Notes: generated from the letters alone by a model not told the origin. A stretch of 64,000 nt of DNA from Brevundimonas sp. EYE_349 (GCF_023147505.1 NZ_JAHXPB010000001.1:659106-723105), one strand, 5' to 3'. Positions 25,065-34,312 are shown, numbered from the stretch's first letter. A program made the numbers and translations.

Positions 25065-25733
25065 ATGTCCGCCTCCTTTCAATACAAGCCGCGCTTCACC
25101 GACATCCGCGTGAAGCCGCCCAAGCCCGAGGAAGAGGCGGCCCAAGCCGACGTTCTTCACCTCAAGCCGGGCGAAAAGCCCTGCCAGTGGCCCGATTGCC
25201 GCAAGGCCGCGACGGCCAAGGCGCCCAAGTCGCGCGACCGGCTGAACGACTTCTACGAGTTCTGTCAGCCCCACGCCGGCGAATACAACAAGGGCTGGAA
25301 CTTCTACGCCGGCATGAGCGAGGGCGAGGTCCGCGCCGCCCAAGAAAATGAGGCCATGACCGGCGGCCGCCCGACCTGGGAGATGAAGGCCGGCAAGTTC
25401 ACGCGCGAGGCCGCCGCCTTCGCCTCCAAGATGGGCACGTCGAACACCACCGGCGCCGGCTCATGGCGCGACAGCTTCGGCCTGTTCGGCCGCAAGGGCG
25501 ATCAGGCGCCGCAGTCCCCGACCGAGGATCGCCGCGTGGGCAAGCTGGAACGCGCCGCGCTCGCCGACCTGGGCCTGGATCCCGGCGCCGACAAGGCCAA
25601 GGTGAAGGCCAGTTATCACGAGATGCTGAAACGCTTCCACCCGGACACCAACGGCGGCGACCGCGGCGCCGAGGCCAAGCTGCAGCGTGTCATCAAGGCC
25701 TGGAAGACGCTGAAGAAGGCCGGGTTGGCCTAA
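25065..25733 (+). CDS. J-domain protein with N-terminal cysteine region
   Basis: A 222-residue cytoplasmic protein. The J domain is at the C-terminus (about 165-222) with the HPD tripeptide at 192-194, so it should stimulate an Hsp70 ATPase, probably DnaK. The N-terminal part is not a DnaJ zinc finger but has Cys40, Cys45, Cys67 and His70 in a spacing that could bind zinc. A J domain at the far end of a soluble protein is typical of alphaproteobacterial DnaJ-like proteins of unknown client. Its stop overlaps the next convergent gene in CTAA. Confidence 0.88.
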   Translation: MSASFQYKPRFTDIRVKPPKPEEEAAQADVLHLKPGEKPCQWPDCRKAATAKAPKSRDRLNDFYEFCQPHAGEYNKGWNFYAGMSEGEVRAAQENEAMTGGRPTWEMKAGKFTREAAAFASKMGTSNTTGAGSWRDSFGLFGRKGDQAPQSPTEDRRVGKLERAALADLGLDPGADKAKVKASYHEMLKRFHPDTNGGDRGAEAKLQRVIKAWKTLKKAGLA

Positions 25734-26293
25734 GGCCTGCCCGGCGCCTTGGAGATCAGTTGATCCGCGATCATTTGCGGGGCCTTGGCGTTCATATAGA
25801 TCAGCGCCTGTTCCGCCGCGGCGCGATCCGCCCGGTTCGCCGTCGATAAGCCGAGCGACGCCAGAAAAGTCGCCCCCGCGCGTTGATCGGGGCAGGCCGG
25901 CCCTTCGATGCCGAACGGTTTGGCCGCGTTGTTGAAAACGCAACTGCGGGCGGCCTCGCTGGCCTCATCCCAGGCCCGATCCAGGCTCGCCCTGCTCAAG
26001 CCTTTCTCGCGTTCGACCCGCGCCGAAGCTCCCAGTTGGATCACATGGGAAGCAATGGCGGCATGGATCCAACGAGGCGGCAAATCAGATCGGCCCGTAC
26101 AGTCCTGTGAGATCGCCAGAAGGTCGGCGCCGCGTTGCGACAGGGCGCGCATCCCTTGCGACATGCTGCGGTCATAGGCAGTCATCACCGCCTGCTGCTC
26201 CGCCTCCGGCAGGCGCGACCAAGCACAGGCTCCCGTCGCCAACGGCACGTCCGTCGCAGACAGGATCGCAAGCGCAGCGACAACCTGAATCAT
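25730..26293 (-). CDS. Hypothetical exported protein
   Basis: A 187-residue protein with a hydrophobic N-terminus (residues 1-22) that probably acts as signal peptide, giving a mature helical domain with conserved-looking cysteines near 22, 64, 116 and 133, possibly two disulfides. ATG 26293 has AGGGGG five bases upstream; a GTG at 26299 is less likely. I recognise no family. It stands alone between a convergent J-domain gene and the SDR gene. Confidence 0.7.
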   Translation of the reverse strand: MIQVVAALAILSATDVPLATGACAWSRLPEAEQQAVMTAYDRSMSQGMRALSQRGADLLAISQDCTGRSDLPPRWIHAAIASHVIQLGASARVEREKGLSRASLDRAWDEASEAARSCVFNNAAKPFGIEGPACPDQRAGATFLASLGLSTANRADRAAAEQALIYMNAKAPQMIADQLISKAPGRP

Positions 26294-26365
26294 GGACACC
26301 CCCTACGTCCCAACCCGTGACTGTTACTGGCACAATCGAGAGGACAACGGCAAGCGGTCGGGGTG

Positions 26366-27043
26366 TCACTCTGCGTAGATCATCTTGCGGGTCATCCCGC
26401 CGTCGACGGTCAGGACCTGTCCCGTCACGAAGCTGGCCTGGGCAAGATACAAGACCGCCTGGGCGATGTCGCCGGGACGGCCGACGCGGCCGACCGGGTG
26501 CTGATCGTAATCGACCGGCCGCAGGCCTTCGCCGTCGGAAATCCAGCCCGGGGCGATGGCGTTGACCCGAATCTTCGGACCCAGGCTGATCGCCAGCGCA
26601 TGGGTCAGGGCCACGAGCGCGCCCTTCGACGCCGCATAGGCTTCGGTCTCCGGCTCCGACATGAACGCGCGGGTGGAGGCCATGTTGACGATGGCCCCGC
26701 CCTCCCTGAGCAAGGGAATGGCGGACCGACACATCAGGAAGGTGCCGGTCAGGTGGCTGTCGACCACCTTGCGCCAGTCGGCCAGCGACAGATCGGCTAG
26801 CGGCCCATTGACCGGATCGGCGACCCCGCCGTTGTTGACCAGCAGATCAAGCTGCGACCAGCCCAAGGTTTCGAAGGCGCGCGCGACCGAGGTCTCGTCT
26901 CCCAGATCGCAGTCGATATGGCGCGCCGCGCCCTTCCCCGCTTTCAGGTCGAACGAGGCGACGTCCCATCCCTGGTCGATGAGCGACTGGCACAATCCCG
27001 ATCCGATCAGGCCCGATCCGCCCGTGACGATGGCTTTCTTCAT
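26366..27043 (-). CDS. Short-chain dehydrogenase/reductase
   Basis: A 225-residue classical SDR. The Rossmann motif is TGGSGLIGSG (7-16), with NNGG at 70-73 and the catalytic triad Ser123, Tyr136 and Lys140 (YAASK). Asp32 after the second strand, with no basic residue near the first glycine loop, favours NAD(H). The C-terminal LTVDGG motif is typical. The substrate cannot be predicted, and no neighbour suggests a pathway. Confidence 0.9.
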   Translation of the reverse strand: MKKAIVTGGSGLIGSGLCQSLIDQGWDVASFDLKAGKGAARHIDCDLGDETSVARAFETLGWSQLDLLVNNGGVADPVNGPLADLSLADWRKVVDSHLTGTFLMCRSAIPLLREGGAIVNMASTRAFMSEPETEAYAASKGALVALTHALAISLGPKIRVNAIAPGWISDGEGLRPVDYDQHPVGRVGRPGDIAQAVLYLAQASFVTGQVLTVDGGMTRKMIYAE

Positions 27044-27082
27044 GGGCCTCACAACTGGTCGGACCCGGGTTGGTTGCGACGG

Positions 27083-28315
27083 TCAGGGTTGTCCGGCGGC
27101 CAGACCGTTCGAAGCGGTCATCATCGGCGCGGCCGGTTCGCGGAAATAGCGGTCGATGCCGTCCGCGACCGTCTTCATCAACCGGCGGCGGGCGCGCTCG
27201 TCGGTCAGCATCCGCTCGTCCTCGGGATTGGTGATGAAACCCATCTCCAGCAGCACCGCCGGCACGTCGGGCGCCAGCAGCACGGCCAGACCGGCGTCGC
27301 GGTGGCTACGGCGCAGCAGCGGCGTCTCGGAACCTTCCAGATGGGTCAGCAGAACGCGCGCGAACTGGGCCGATCGGTTCTGCGTCGCGCGCTGGGTCAT
27401 GTCCAGCAGTATGCGGTCCACCGAGGGATCGCGTCCCGGCAGATGCAATTCGCGGTGCCAGTTGTCGCCGTGCGTGAACTCTCGCACCGCCCGACCCGCC
27501 CCCTGTTCGGACAGGGTGTAGACGCTGGCCCCGCGCAGAGCCGGATCGGCGCCGGCGTCTGCGTGCAGGGAGATGAACAGGTCCGCGTCCGCCTGGCGTG
27601 CGATGGCCACGCGACGATACAGATCGACATAACGGTCGTCCTCGCGCGTCAGTCGCACGCGATAGCGCCCAGTCCGCTCCAGCTCGCTCTTCAGCGCCAG
27701 GGCGGCGGCCAGGGTCACGGTCTTTTCGCGTGCGCCGGCGCCGCTGGCGCCGGGATCGTTGCCGCCATGGCCTGCGTCGATGACGATCAGCGGCTTTCCT
27801 GACCGACGCGGCGCGGGCGGGGGAACCGATGGCGACGGCGCACGGGCGGCCGCGACGGCGCCGCCCACCGCCTTCAGGTCGATGACATAACGATAGTGGC
27901 TGACCCCGTCGCCGGGCGGCAGCAGAAAGCGCCGCTCGATCTCGCTGCCGCGCGCCAGCTCCAGCTGGATGCGCGACGATCCGCCCGAAGCCGACACGGC
28001 GTAGGATCGCACCAGCCCCGAACCGTCCCCGTTCAGCCCACGGCCCGGCGCCACGCCGTTCAGCGCCAGGGTGACACGCCCCTGCCCGCCGGCGTCGACC
28101 ACCCGGCCCTGCGCCGCCTTTTCCAGATCGATGACCACGCGGGTCCGGTCGCCGTCCGCGCCGAAGCGCACGCTGAGCACATCGCCCTGAGCGCCCCAGG
28201 CGAAGCCGCGCGTGCCGAACAGCCCCACGCCGCAGATGACCACGAAGGCCAGGGCGGTCATCGCCCATTCCTTCGCGCCCCAGCGCATCAGACCTGTCAA
28301 AACGCGACCGCTCAT
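27083..28315 (-). CDS. amiC: N-acetylmuramoyl-L-alanine amidase (AMIN-Amidase_3, AmiC-like)
   Basis: A 410-residue periplasmic amidase that cuts the amide between MurNAc and L-Ala, needed for daughter cell separation. Residues 19-42 form a signal or anchor helix. An AMIN domain (about 44-150) targets it to the division site. A proline-rich linker and the zinc amidase domain (about 175-400) follow, with His183, Glu197, His251 and Glu357 (LLEMGF). In Caulobacter-type cells the single amidase is activated through EnvC/LdpF-like factors. Divergent from rne. Confidence 0.93.
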   Translation of the reverse strand: MSGRVLTGLMRWGAKEWAMTALAFVVICGVGLFGTRGFAWGAQGDVLSVRFGADGDRTRVVIDLEKAAQGRVVDAGGQGRVTLALNGVAPGRGLNGDGSGLVRSYAVSASGGSSRIQLELARGSEIERRFLLPPGDGVSHYRYVIDLKAVGGAVAAARAPSPSVPPPAPRRSGKPLIVIDAGHGGNDPGASGAGAREKTVTLAAALALKSELERTGRYRVRLTREDDRYVDLYRRVAIARQADADLFISLHADAGADPALRGASVYTLSEQGAGRAVREFTHGDNWHRELHLPGRDPSVDRILLDMTQRATQNRSAQFARVLLTHLEGSETPLLRRSHRDAGLAVLLAPDVPAVLLEMGFITNPEDERMLTDERARRRLMKTVADGIDRYFREPAAPMMTASNGLAAGQP

Positions 28316-28770
28316 TTGCGCCGACGAACCTACTGAAAGCCTACTCGACCCTCAGGATGCCAGACGCTCGTATTCAGGGGGTTAAGGCCAACGCCTTTTA
28401 ATTCGCGAATTGCGTGACTATGCTGTGACCGCTCGCGAACCGATCGCGCCGATTTCGCCCTTTGCGAAGCCTGGCGCGCCCTCCTCGCGGCGATGACTTT
28501 CACCAATCCTAGAATCTCCCGGCATCGCCGAGGATTCGAAGAGCGGACCAGGGATGCGGCCTTCCCAAGGGATTGGCGCGCCCGGTTCAGGACCGACGAC
28601 TTCCATGAGCCTTAACGCCTGCGCACCCCAACGGCTTGATCAAGCCTGCTTCGCCGTTCTCGGCGAGGGGATGTCGCGCGCGCCGGCCCTCACCTTCATT
28701 CGGCGAGCCGCCATGACCCTGTTCCGCCATCCGGGACGGTCGGCCTGCGCGCGCCAGAGAGAGACCTTCC
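28316..28770 (+). promoter_or_regulatory. amiC-rne divergent region and likely long rne leader
   Basis: A 455-bp gene-free region. Near the amiC side, AAGGC-CAAC-GCCTT (28384-28397) can form a small hairpin and AATTCGCGAATT (28400-28411) is a perfect 12-bp palindrome in an AT-rich patch; TGACTATGCT follows. These suit a promoter/operator area. If transcription of rne starts there, the 5' untranslated leader is over 300 nt. RNase E controls its own mRNA through a long leader in other bacteria, so a similar feedback element is a reasonable inference. No credible gene was found in the leader. Confidence 0.5.
28400..28411. promoter_or_regulatory. 12-bp perfect palindrome upstream of rne
   Basis: AATTCGCGAATT is fully self-complementary and stands out in an AT-rich patch between amiC and rne. 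It could be an operator for either gene; no regulator is identified. Confidence 0.4.
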
Positions 28771-31473
28771 ATGTCAAAGACCATGCTGATCGACGCGGCC
28801 CACCCGGAGGAAACCCGGGTCGCCATCGTGGACGGACGCCAGATTGAGGAATTCGATTTCGAATCCCGTGCGAAGCGCCAGCTTCGCGGCAACATCTACC
28901 TCGCCAAGGTCACCCGCGTAGAGCCCAGCCTTCAGGCCGCCTTCGTCGAATACGGCGGCAATCGCCACGGCTTCCTGGCCTTCAACGAAATCCACCCGGA
29001 CTACTACCAGATCCCCGTCGCCGACCGCGAAGCCATCATGGCCGAGGCGCACGACGACGACGACGAGGACGATCTGGACCGCGAATCGACCGGCGACGAC
29101 GTCGATCCCGACGCCGCCCTGGCCGATGAGGAGCGGCTGAAGCGGCGCCTGATGCGTCGCTACAAGATCCAGGACGTCATCAAGCGTCGCCAGATCCTGC
29201 TGGTCCAGGTCGTCAAGGACGAACGCGGCGCCAAGGGCGCGGCCCTGACCACCTGGCTGTCGCTGGCCGGCCGCTACTGCGTGCTGATGCCCAACACCGG
29301 CAAGGGCGGCGGCATTTCGCGCAAGATCACCAACACCTCGGACCGTCGTCGCCTGAAGAGCGCGGTCGCGGCTCTGGACGTGCCCACGGGCATGGGCCTG
29401 ATCATCCGCACGGCCGGCGCCAAGCGCACCAAGGCCGAGATCAAGCGCGACTACCAGTACCTGCTGCGCCTGTGGGAGACGATCCGCGAGACCACGCTGG
29501 CCTCTCACGCCCCCTCGGTGATCTACGAGGAGGAAAACCTGGTCCGCCGCGCTGTGCGCGACATGTTCGACAAGGACTTCGACGGCATTCAGGTCGAGGG
29601 CGTCGAAGGCTTCAAGGAAGCGCGCGACTTCATGCGCGTGCTGATGCCCGCCCAGGCCAAGAAGGTTCACCTGTATCGCGGCTCGCGGCCCCTGTTCGCG
29701 GCCAACGGCATCGAGGAGTTGCTGACCCAGATCCACCAGCCGGTCGTGCCGCTGAAGTCGGGCGGCTATCTGGTCATCAACCAGACCGAGGCCCTGGTGG
29801 CCATCGACGTCAACTCCGGCCGCGCCACCAAGGAGCGCAACGTCGAGCAGACGGCGTTCAAGACCAATATGGAGGCGGCTGTCGAGGCTGCGCGCCAGTT
29901 GCGTCTGCGCGACCTAGCCGGCCTGGTCGTGATCGACTTCATCGACATGGACGAGGGCAAGAACAACCGCGCCGTGGAGAAGGTGCTGAAGGACGCCCTT
30001 TCGTCCGACCGCGCCCGCATCCAGATGGGCCGCATCTCGCCCTTCGGCCTGATGGAGATCAGCCGCCAGCGTCGCCGCCTGGGCGTGATCGAGGGCGCGA
30101 CCGAGGCCTGCCCCCACTGCCAGGGCACCGGCCGGATCCGCTCGGCCGAATCCGCCGCCCTGATGACCCTGCGCGCGGTCGACATCGAGGCCGGCAAGAA
30201 CGGCGCAGGCGTCGTTGTGCTGAAGGTCTGCACCGCCGTCGGCCTGTATATCCTGAACCACAAGCGCGCCTATCTGCAGGCCCTGCTGGAACGTCGCGGC
30301 CTGAACGTCATCGTCCAGATCGACGACAGCCTGGGTCAGGGCGAACACAGTATCGAGCGCACCGAGACCAACGAGGACTTCGTCGCGCCCGAGATCGAAA
30401 TGCCCGATCTGGACGACGACTTCGACGCCTCGCTCTATGAGGACGAAGAGGACGACGAGGACGAGGAAGTCGTTGCCGACGACGAGGACGACGACGAGGA
30501 CTCGCTGGAGCGCGAGGACACCGACGACGACGAACCACGCGAGCGGTCGGAGCGTCACGACGGAAACGGCCGCGGTCGCAACCGTCGCCGTCGTCGCGGC
30601 GGTCGGCGCGACGAGGGGGCCGTGGACGCCGTGTCCGCAGACGACGCCTCTGACGACGAGGAAGACGAGAACGGCCGTCGTCGCCGTCGCGGCCGTCGCG
30701 GCGGTCGCCGGATGCGCGAGGACGGGGATCGCGACGTCTATACCTGGGTGCGCGGCCGCACGCCCTCGCTGGACGAGCCCTATGTCTGGTTCGACCCGCT
30801 GAACCCCGGTCGCGGCGAGGGCCGCAGCGAGCGCTTCGAACGCGCCGAACGTCTTGAAGCCGACGCCAGCGTCGAGCCTCTGACCGCGACAGTTGACGAA
30901 GCCAATGCCGAAACCACGAACGAGGAAGGCGGCCGTTCGCGTCGCCGCCGTCGTCGCGGTCGCGGTCGTGGCGGCGAGGCCGGCGCGGCGCACGAGATCA
31001 AGGTCGAGAACCGCGCCACCAACGAAGGCATGCCGCCCGACGGCTCGCCCGAGACGCCGATGGCGGTCATGATCCAACCGACCAGCGAAACCGTCGAGGC
31101 CGCCGCGCCGGCACTTGCGCCCGAACCGCAGCGCCGCCGCGTGCGTCGCAAGTCGGCCAGCGCCAGCCTCGAGGTCGCGACCGAGCCGCACCCCGACACG
31201 GCCATCGAGCCGAACGAGGCGACGGTGGAAGGCGAACCGGCCGATCTGGACGTCACACCGCACGAGGCGCTCGTCTCGGAGACGGTCGAGATCGCCCCGG
31301 TCGAGCAGCCCGCCGCGCCTGCTCCGACGCCGATCGAGCCCTCGCCCGCCGTCTTGGCCGAACCCTTCGTTGCGCCAAAGCCCGAGATCGATGTCGAGGC
31401 CATCATCGCCGAGGATCCCAACCAGATCGTCGCGCCGCCCGAAAAGCCCAAACGCGGGTGGTGGCGCCGCTGA
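28771..31473 (+). CDS. rne: Ribonuclease E
   Basis: A 900-residue endoribonuclease that starts mRNA decay and matures rRNA and tRNA, scaffolding the degradosome. The S1 domain (about 35-130) holds an acidic insert at 95-111 typical of alphaproteobacteria. Catalytic Asp346 (VAIDVNSG) and Asp389 (VVIDFIDMD) and the zinc-link Cys447-Pro-His-Cys450 are intact. The C-terminal half is disordered: acid tracts at about 546-590, Arg-rich patches at about 597-612, 635-670 and 715-735, and a final GWWRR. In Caulobacter this GWW tail binds PNPase. A long upstream region suggests autoregulation. Confidence 0.97.
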   Translation: MSKTMLIDAAHPEETRVAIVDGRQIEEFDFESRAKRQLRGNIYLAKVTRVEPSLQAAFVEYGGNRHGFLAFNEIHPDYYQIPVADREAIMAEAHDDDDEDDLDRESTGDDVDPDAALADEERLKRRLMRRYKIQDVIKRRQILLVQVVKDERGAKGAALTTWLSLAGRYCVLMPNTGKGGGISRKITNTSDRRRLKSAVAALDVPTGMGLIIRTAGAKRTKAEIKRDYQYLLRLWETIRETTLASHAPSVIYEEENLVRRAVRDMFDKDFDGIQVEGVEGFKEARDFMRVLMPAQAKKVHLYRGSRPLFAANGIEELLTQIHQPVVPLKSGGYLVINQTEALVAIDVNSGRATKERNVEQTAFKTNMEAAVEAARQLRLRDLAGLVVIDFIDMDEGKNNRAVEKVLKDALSSDRARIQMGRISPFGLMEISRQRRRLGVIEGATEACPHCQGTGRIRSAESAALMTLRAVDIEAGKNGAGVVVLKVCTAVGLYILNHKRAYLQALLERRGLNVIVQIDDSLGQGEHSIERTETNEDFVAPEIEMPDLDDDFDASLYEDEEDDEDEEVVADDEDDDEDSLEREDTDDDEPRERSERHDGNGRGRNRRRRRGGRRDEGAVDAVSADDASDDEEDENGRRRRRGRRGGRRMREDGDRDVYTWVRGRTPSLDEPYVWFDPLNPGRGEGRSERFERAERLEADASVEPLTATVDEANAETTNEEGGRSRRRRRRGRGRGGEAGAAHEIKVENRATNEGMPPDGSPETPMAVMIQPTSETVEAAAPALAPEPQRRRVRRKSASASLEVATEPHPDTAIEPNEATVEGEPADLDVTPHEALVSETVEIAPVEQPAAPAPTPIEPSPAVLAEPFVAPKPEIDVEAIIAEDPNQIVAPPEKPKRGWWRR

Positions 31474-31532
31474 TCGGTCAAGATTATATTGTCAGGATGC
31501 AGGCGGGGGCCGGTCGCTATTGGAGTTCAGCC

Positions 31533-32933
31533 ATGAGGTGGCTTCCCCGATCTGCATCCCGTCTTCTGGCGGCGGCGGCGACGGCCTTTATGGCCTTGTC
31601 CGTCGCCGGCCAGGCCGCCGCACAGAGCCTGATCCGCGACACCGAGATCGAGGGCATCGTGCGCGAATGGGCCGACCCGGTCTTCACGGCCATGGGGCTG
31701 AACCCGTCCGACATCCAGGTCCTGCTGGTCAATGACGACGAACTGAACGCCTTCGCCACGCGCGGGCGGATCATGGGCGTCAACACCGGCCTGATCCTGC
31801 GCACCAAGACGCCCAACGAACTGCTGGGCGTGATGGCGCACGAGGCCGGCCACATCAAGAACCGCCACACCCTGCGCGACGGCGCCCAGAACGCCGGCAA
31901 ACAGCCGATGTTCATGACCATGGCCCTGGGCGCCCTGGCCATCGCGGCGGGTGCGCCGGACGCGGGCGTGGCCTTGCTGGGGTCCAGCCAGTATTTCGGC
32001 GCCCTGGGCGCCCTGCGCTACATGCAGGGCCAGGAGGGCGAGGCCGATCTGACCGGCGCGCGCGGCCTTGAGGCGGCCGGTGAATCCGGCGCGGGCCTGG
32101 TGTCCTTCTTCGACAACTTCCGCTCGCAGGAAGTCTTCTCCGACGCCCGGCGCTATCCCTACTTCCGCAGCCACCCCCTGTCGTCGCAGCGCATAGAGAC
32201 CCTGCGCCGCTATGTGCAGGAACAACCGCACTACGACCACCGCGACAGCCCCGAGCGTGTGGCTCAGCACGCCCTGATCCTGGCCAAGATCCACGCCTTC
32301 ATGGACGCGCCGACTGCGACGCTGCGGGACTATCCCTCCACCGACGTCTCCCTGCCCGGCCGCTACGCCCGCGCCATCGCCTGGTATCGCGACGGCCAGA
32401 CGGACAAGGCCTTGACGGCCGTGGACGCCCTGATCGCCGGCGATGTCGCGAACCCTTATTTCCAGGAACTGAAGGGCCAGATTCTCTTCGAGGAGGGCCG
32501 CCCCGCCGAAGCCGTCGCCTCTCACCGCGAAGCCGTGCGACTAAAGCCCGACGCTCCTCTGCTGCGCGTCAACCTGGCCCACGCCCTGATCGAAACCAAC
32601 GACAAGGCCAATCTGGACGAGGCCATCGACCAGTTGAAACGCGCGGTCGTCGCCGAAAAGGACAACACCATGGCCTGGCGTCTGCTGGCCCAGGCCTACG
32701 CCGCCCAGGGCAAGGAGGGCGAGGCGCGCCTGGCCTCGGCCGAATACTATTTCGCCGGCGGCGACGAGAAACAGGCGACCCAGTTCGCCCTGCGCGCCCG
32801 GTCCATGCTCGACCCCGGCTCCATCGAATGGCGCCGGGCGGTGGACATCGTCCTGGCCTCGGGCGCCACGCCCGACGATCTGCGCGACCTCGACCAACGC
32901 GAGGCCGCCCGCCGGCCCACGACCCTGAACTGA
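31533..32933 (+). CDS. M48-family metalloprotease with TPR repeats (BepA-like)
   Basis: A 466-residue periplasmic protein. Signal peptide 1-30 ends QAAA-Q. The zinc protease motif is MAHEAGHIKNRH (His103, Glu104, His107) with third ligand Glu170. A TPR-rich C-terminal half (about 300-450) resembles BepA/YfgC, which assembles or degrades LptD and BAM substrates at the outer membrane. The ATG at 31533 has GGAG seven bases upstream, better than the upstream ATG at 31497. It follows rne by 59 bp and precedes the DsbA-like gene by 22 bp, suggesting one envelope operon. Confidence 0.92.
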   Translation: MRWLPRSASRLLAAAATAFMALSVAGQAAAQSLIRDTEIEGIVREWADPVFTAMGLNPSDIQVLLVNDDELNAFATRGRIMGVNTGLILRTKTPNELLGVMAHEAGHIKNRHTLRDGAQNAGKQPMFMTMALGALAIAAGAPDAGVALLGSSQYFGALGALRYMQGQEGEADLTGARGLEAAGESGAGLVSFFDNFRSQEVFSDARRYPYFRSHPLSSQRIETLRRYVQEQPHYDHRDSPERVAQHALILAKIHAFMDAPTATLRDYPSTDVSLPGRYARAIAWYRDGQTDKALTAVDALIAGDVANPYFQELKGQILFEEGRPAEAVASHREAVRLKPDAPLLRVNLAHALIETNDKANLDEAIDQLKRAVVAEKDNTMAWRLLAQAYAAQGKEGEARLASAEYYFAGGDEKQATQFALRARSMLDPGSIEWRRAVDIVLASGATPDDLRDLDQREAARRPTTLN

Positions 32934-32955
32934 CTTTCCCCGACTGCGAGCCTTC

Positions 32956-33747
32956 ATGACCGACGACGCCCCCGCGCCTGCACCCGAACCCCACGCCGCC
33001 GCCCAGCCCAGGACGGCGGGGCTGCTGAGCGGCGGGCGCGCCGGCTACATCGCCCTGGGCCTGTCGGTCGTCGCCCTGGGTCTGGCGGCCGCCCCCTATT
33101 TCACCGGCGGCTCCAATGTCCGCACCTATTTGCTGAACCACCCCGAGGTCTTGCAGGAGGCCAGCCAGGCGCTGCAGGCCAAGGAAGGCCAGGCCCGCGT
33201 TGACGAAACCAACGCCGCCGCCGCCGCCAACGCCGGCCTTCTGGCGCCCGACAGCCGCGATCCCGCCTTCGGTCCGGCGGACGCCAAGGTCACGGTGATC
33301 GAATTCTTCGACTTCCGCTGTCCCGGCTGCAAGGCAGTAGCTCACGACTATCGCGCCCTGATGGCGGCCCACCCTGAGGTTCGGTTCGTCTTCAAGGATT
33401 GGCCCATCCTGGATCGCGGCGACGACATCACCTCGCAATACGCCGCCCGCGCCGCCCTGGCCGCGCATCAGCAGGGCAAATATCTGGAGGTGTACGACGC
33501 GCTGATGAACGAGCGCGCCCTGACCCTTCAATCCATTGACGCCATCCTGGCCGCGCATGGCGTGGACATGACCCGCGCCAAGGCGACCCTGGCCTCGCCC
33601 GAGACCACACGCCACATCGCCGACATCCACACCACGGCCGCCGCCCTGCGCCTGCAAGGCACCCCGACCTTCTTCGTCAACGGCAAGGCCGCCGCCAGCA
33701 TCGACCCTGCCGAGATCGGCAGGATGATCGAGGCCGCAAAGAAATAG
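32956..33747 (+). CDS. DsbA-like thiol oxidoreductase
   Basis: A 263-residue membrane-anchored thioredoxin-fold protein. A cytoplasmic Pro/Ala-rich start precedes one transmembrane helix (about 29-50). The periplasmic domain has the redox motif Cys122-Pro-Gly-Cys125 and the cis-Pro loop QGTPTFFVNG. The CPGC centre and an extra N-terminal helical part (NHPEVLQEA) resemble the Com1/ScsC-type DsbA group. It may oxidise or isomerise envelope proteins; direct co-location with an M48 protease suggests a shared role in outer-membrane protein quality control. Confidence 0.9.
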   Translation: MTDDAPAPAPEPHAAAQPRTAGLLSGGRAGYIALGLSVVALGLAAAPYFTGGSNVRTYLLNHPEVLQEASQALQAKEGQARVDETNAAAAANAGLLAPDSRDPAFGPADAKVTVIEFFDFRCPGCKAVAHDYRALMAAHPEVRFVFKDWPILDRGDDITSQYAARAALAAHQQGKYLEVYDALMNERALTLQSIDAILAAHGVDMTRAKATLASPETTRHIADIHTTAAALRLQGTPTFFVNGKAAASIDPAEIGRMIEAAKK

Positions 33748-33754
33748 GCCCGCG

Positions 33755-34312
33755 ATGCTGAACCGCCTGCCCTGGGCTTTGGTCGTCTTCCGGCTGCTGT
33801 GCGCGCCTGCGCTGGTCGGCTTGGCGATCATCGCGCCTCAGGCGGGCGGGACCGCCGCGATCCTGCTGTCCCTGGCGGTGTTGTCCGACATCTTCGACGG
33901 CGTCATCGCCCGTCGGCTGAAGGTGGTCACCCCAACCCTTCGACGCTGGGACGGTCGGGCGGACGTGATCTTCTGGTTGAGCGCCGCCTGGGCCCTTTGG
34001 CTGATGCATCCGGCCCTGGCGGCGATAGTGGGGCCGCTGGCCTTGATCCTGCTTGTCTTGGAGCTCGCCAATCACGCGGTCAGCTTCGCGCGCTTTCGGC
34101 GCGAGGCTTCGCCGCACCACTGGCTGTCCAAAATGTTCTGCCTGTGTCTGTGGGCGCTGTTCGTTCAGCTGTTCGTATCTGGCCAGACGAGTTGGCTGCT
34201 GTGGCTGACCTTCGGCCTGGGCGTGCTGTCGCAGATCGAGGCTTTCGCCATCACGATGCGGCTGAGGGCGTGGCGCTGCGACGTGCCGTCCGTTTTCGCC
34301 CTGGGGCGTTAG
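33755..34312 (+). CDS. CDP-alcohol phosphatidyltransferase-like membrane protein
   Basis: A 185-residue protein with about five transmembrane helices. The CDP-alcohol phosphotransferase motif is nearly complete: Asp45-x2-Asp48-Gly49-x2-Ala52-Arg53, then Asp66 and Asp70 at the right spacing. The second conserved glycine, expected at 62, is Leu. All four metal-binding aspartates are present, so activity in phospholipid headgroup transfer is plausible but the Leu is unusual. It follows the DsbA-like gene by seven bases. The stop overlaps the convergent TPR gene in TTAG. Confidence 0.75.
   Translation: MLNRLPWALVVFRLLCAPALVGLAIIAPQAGGTAAILLSLAVLSDIFDGVIARRLKVVTPTLRRWDGRADVIFWLSAAWALWLMHPALAAIVGPLALILLVLELANHAVSFARFRREASPHHWLSKMFCLCLWALFVQLFVSGQTSWLLWLTFGLGVLSQIEAFAITMRLRAWRCDVPSVFALGR

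Noticed and set aside
28382..28401. TTAA-N12-TTAA upstream of rne as a CtrA site
   Set aside because: CtrA sites use a seven-base spacer (TTAA-N7-TTAA); here it is twelve, so the match is poor.
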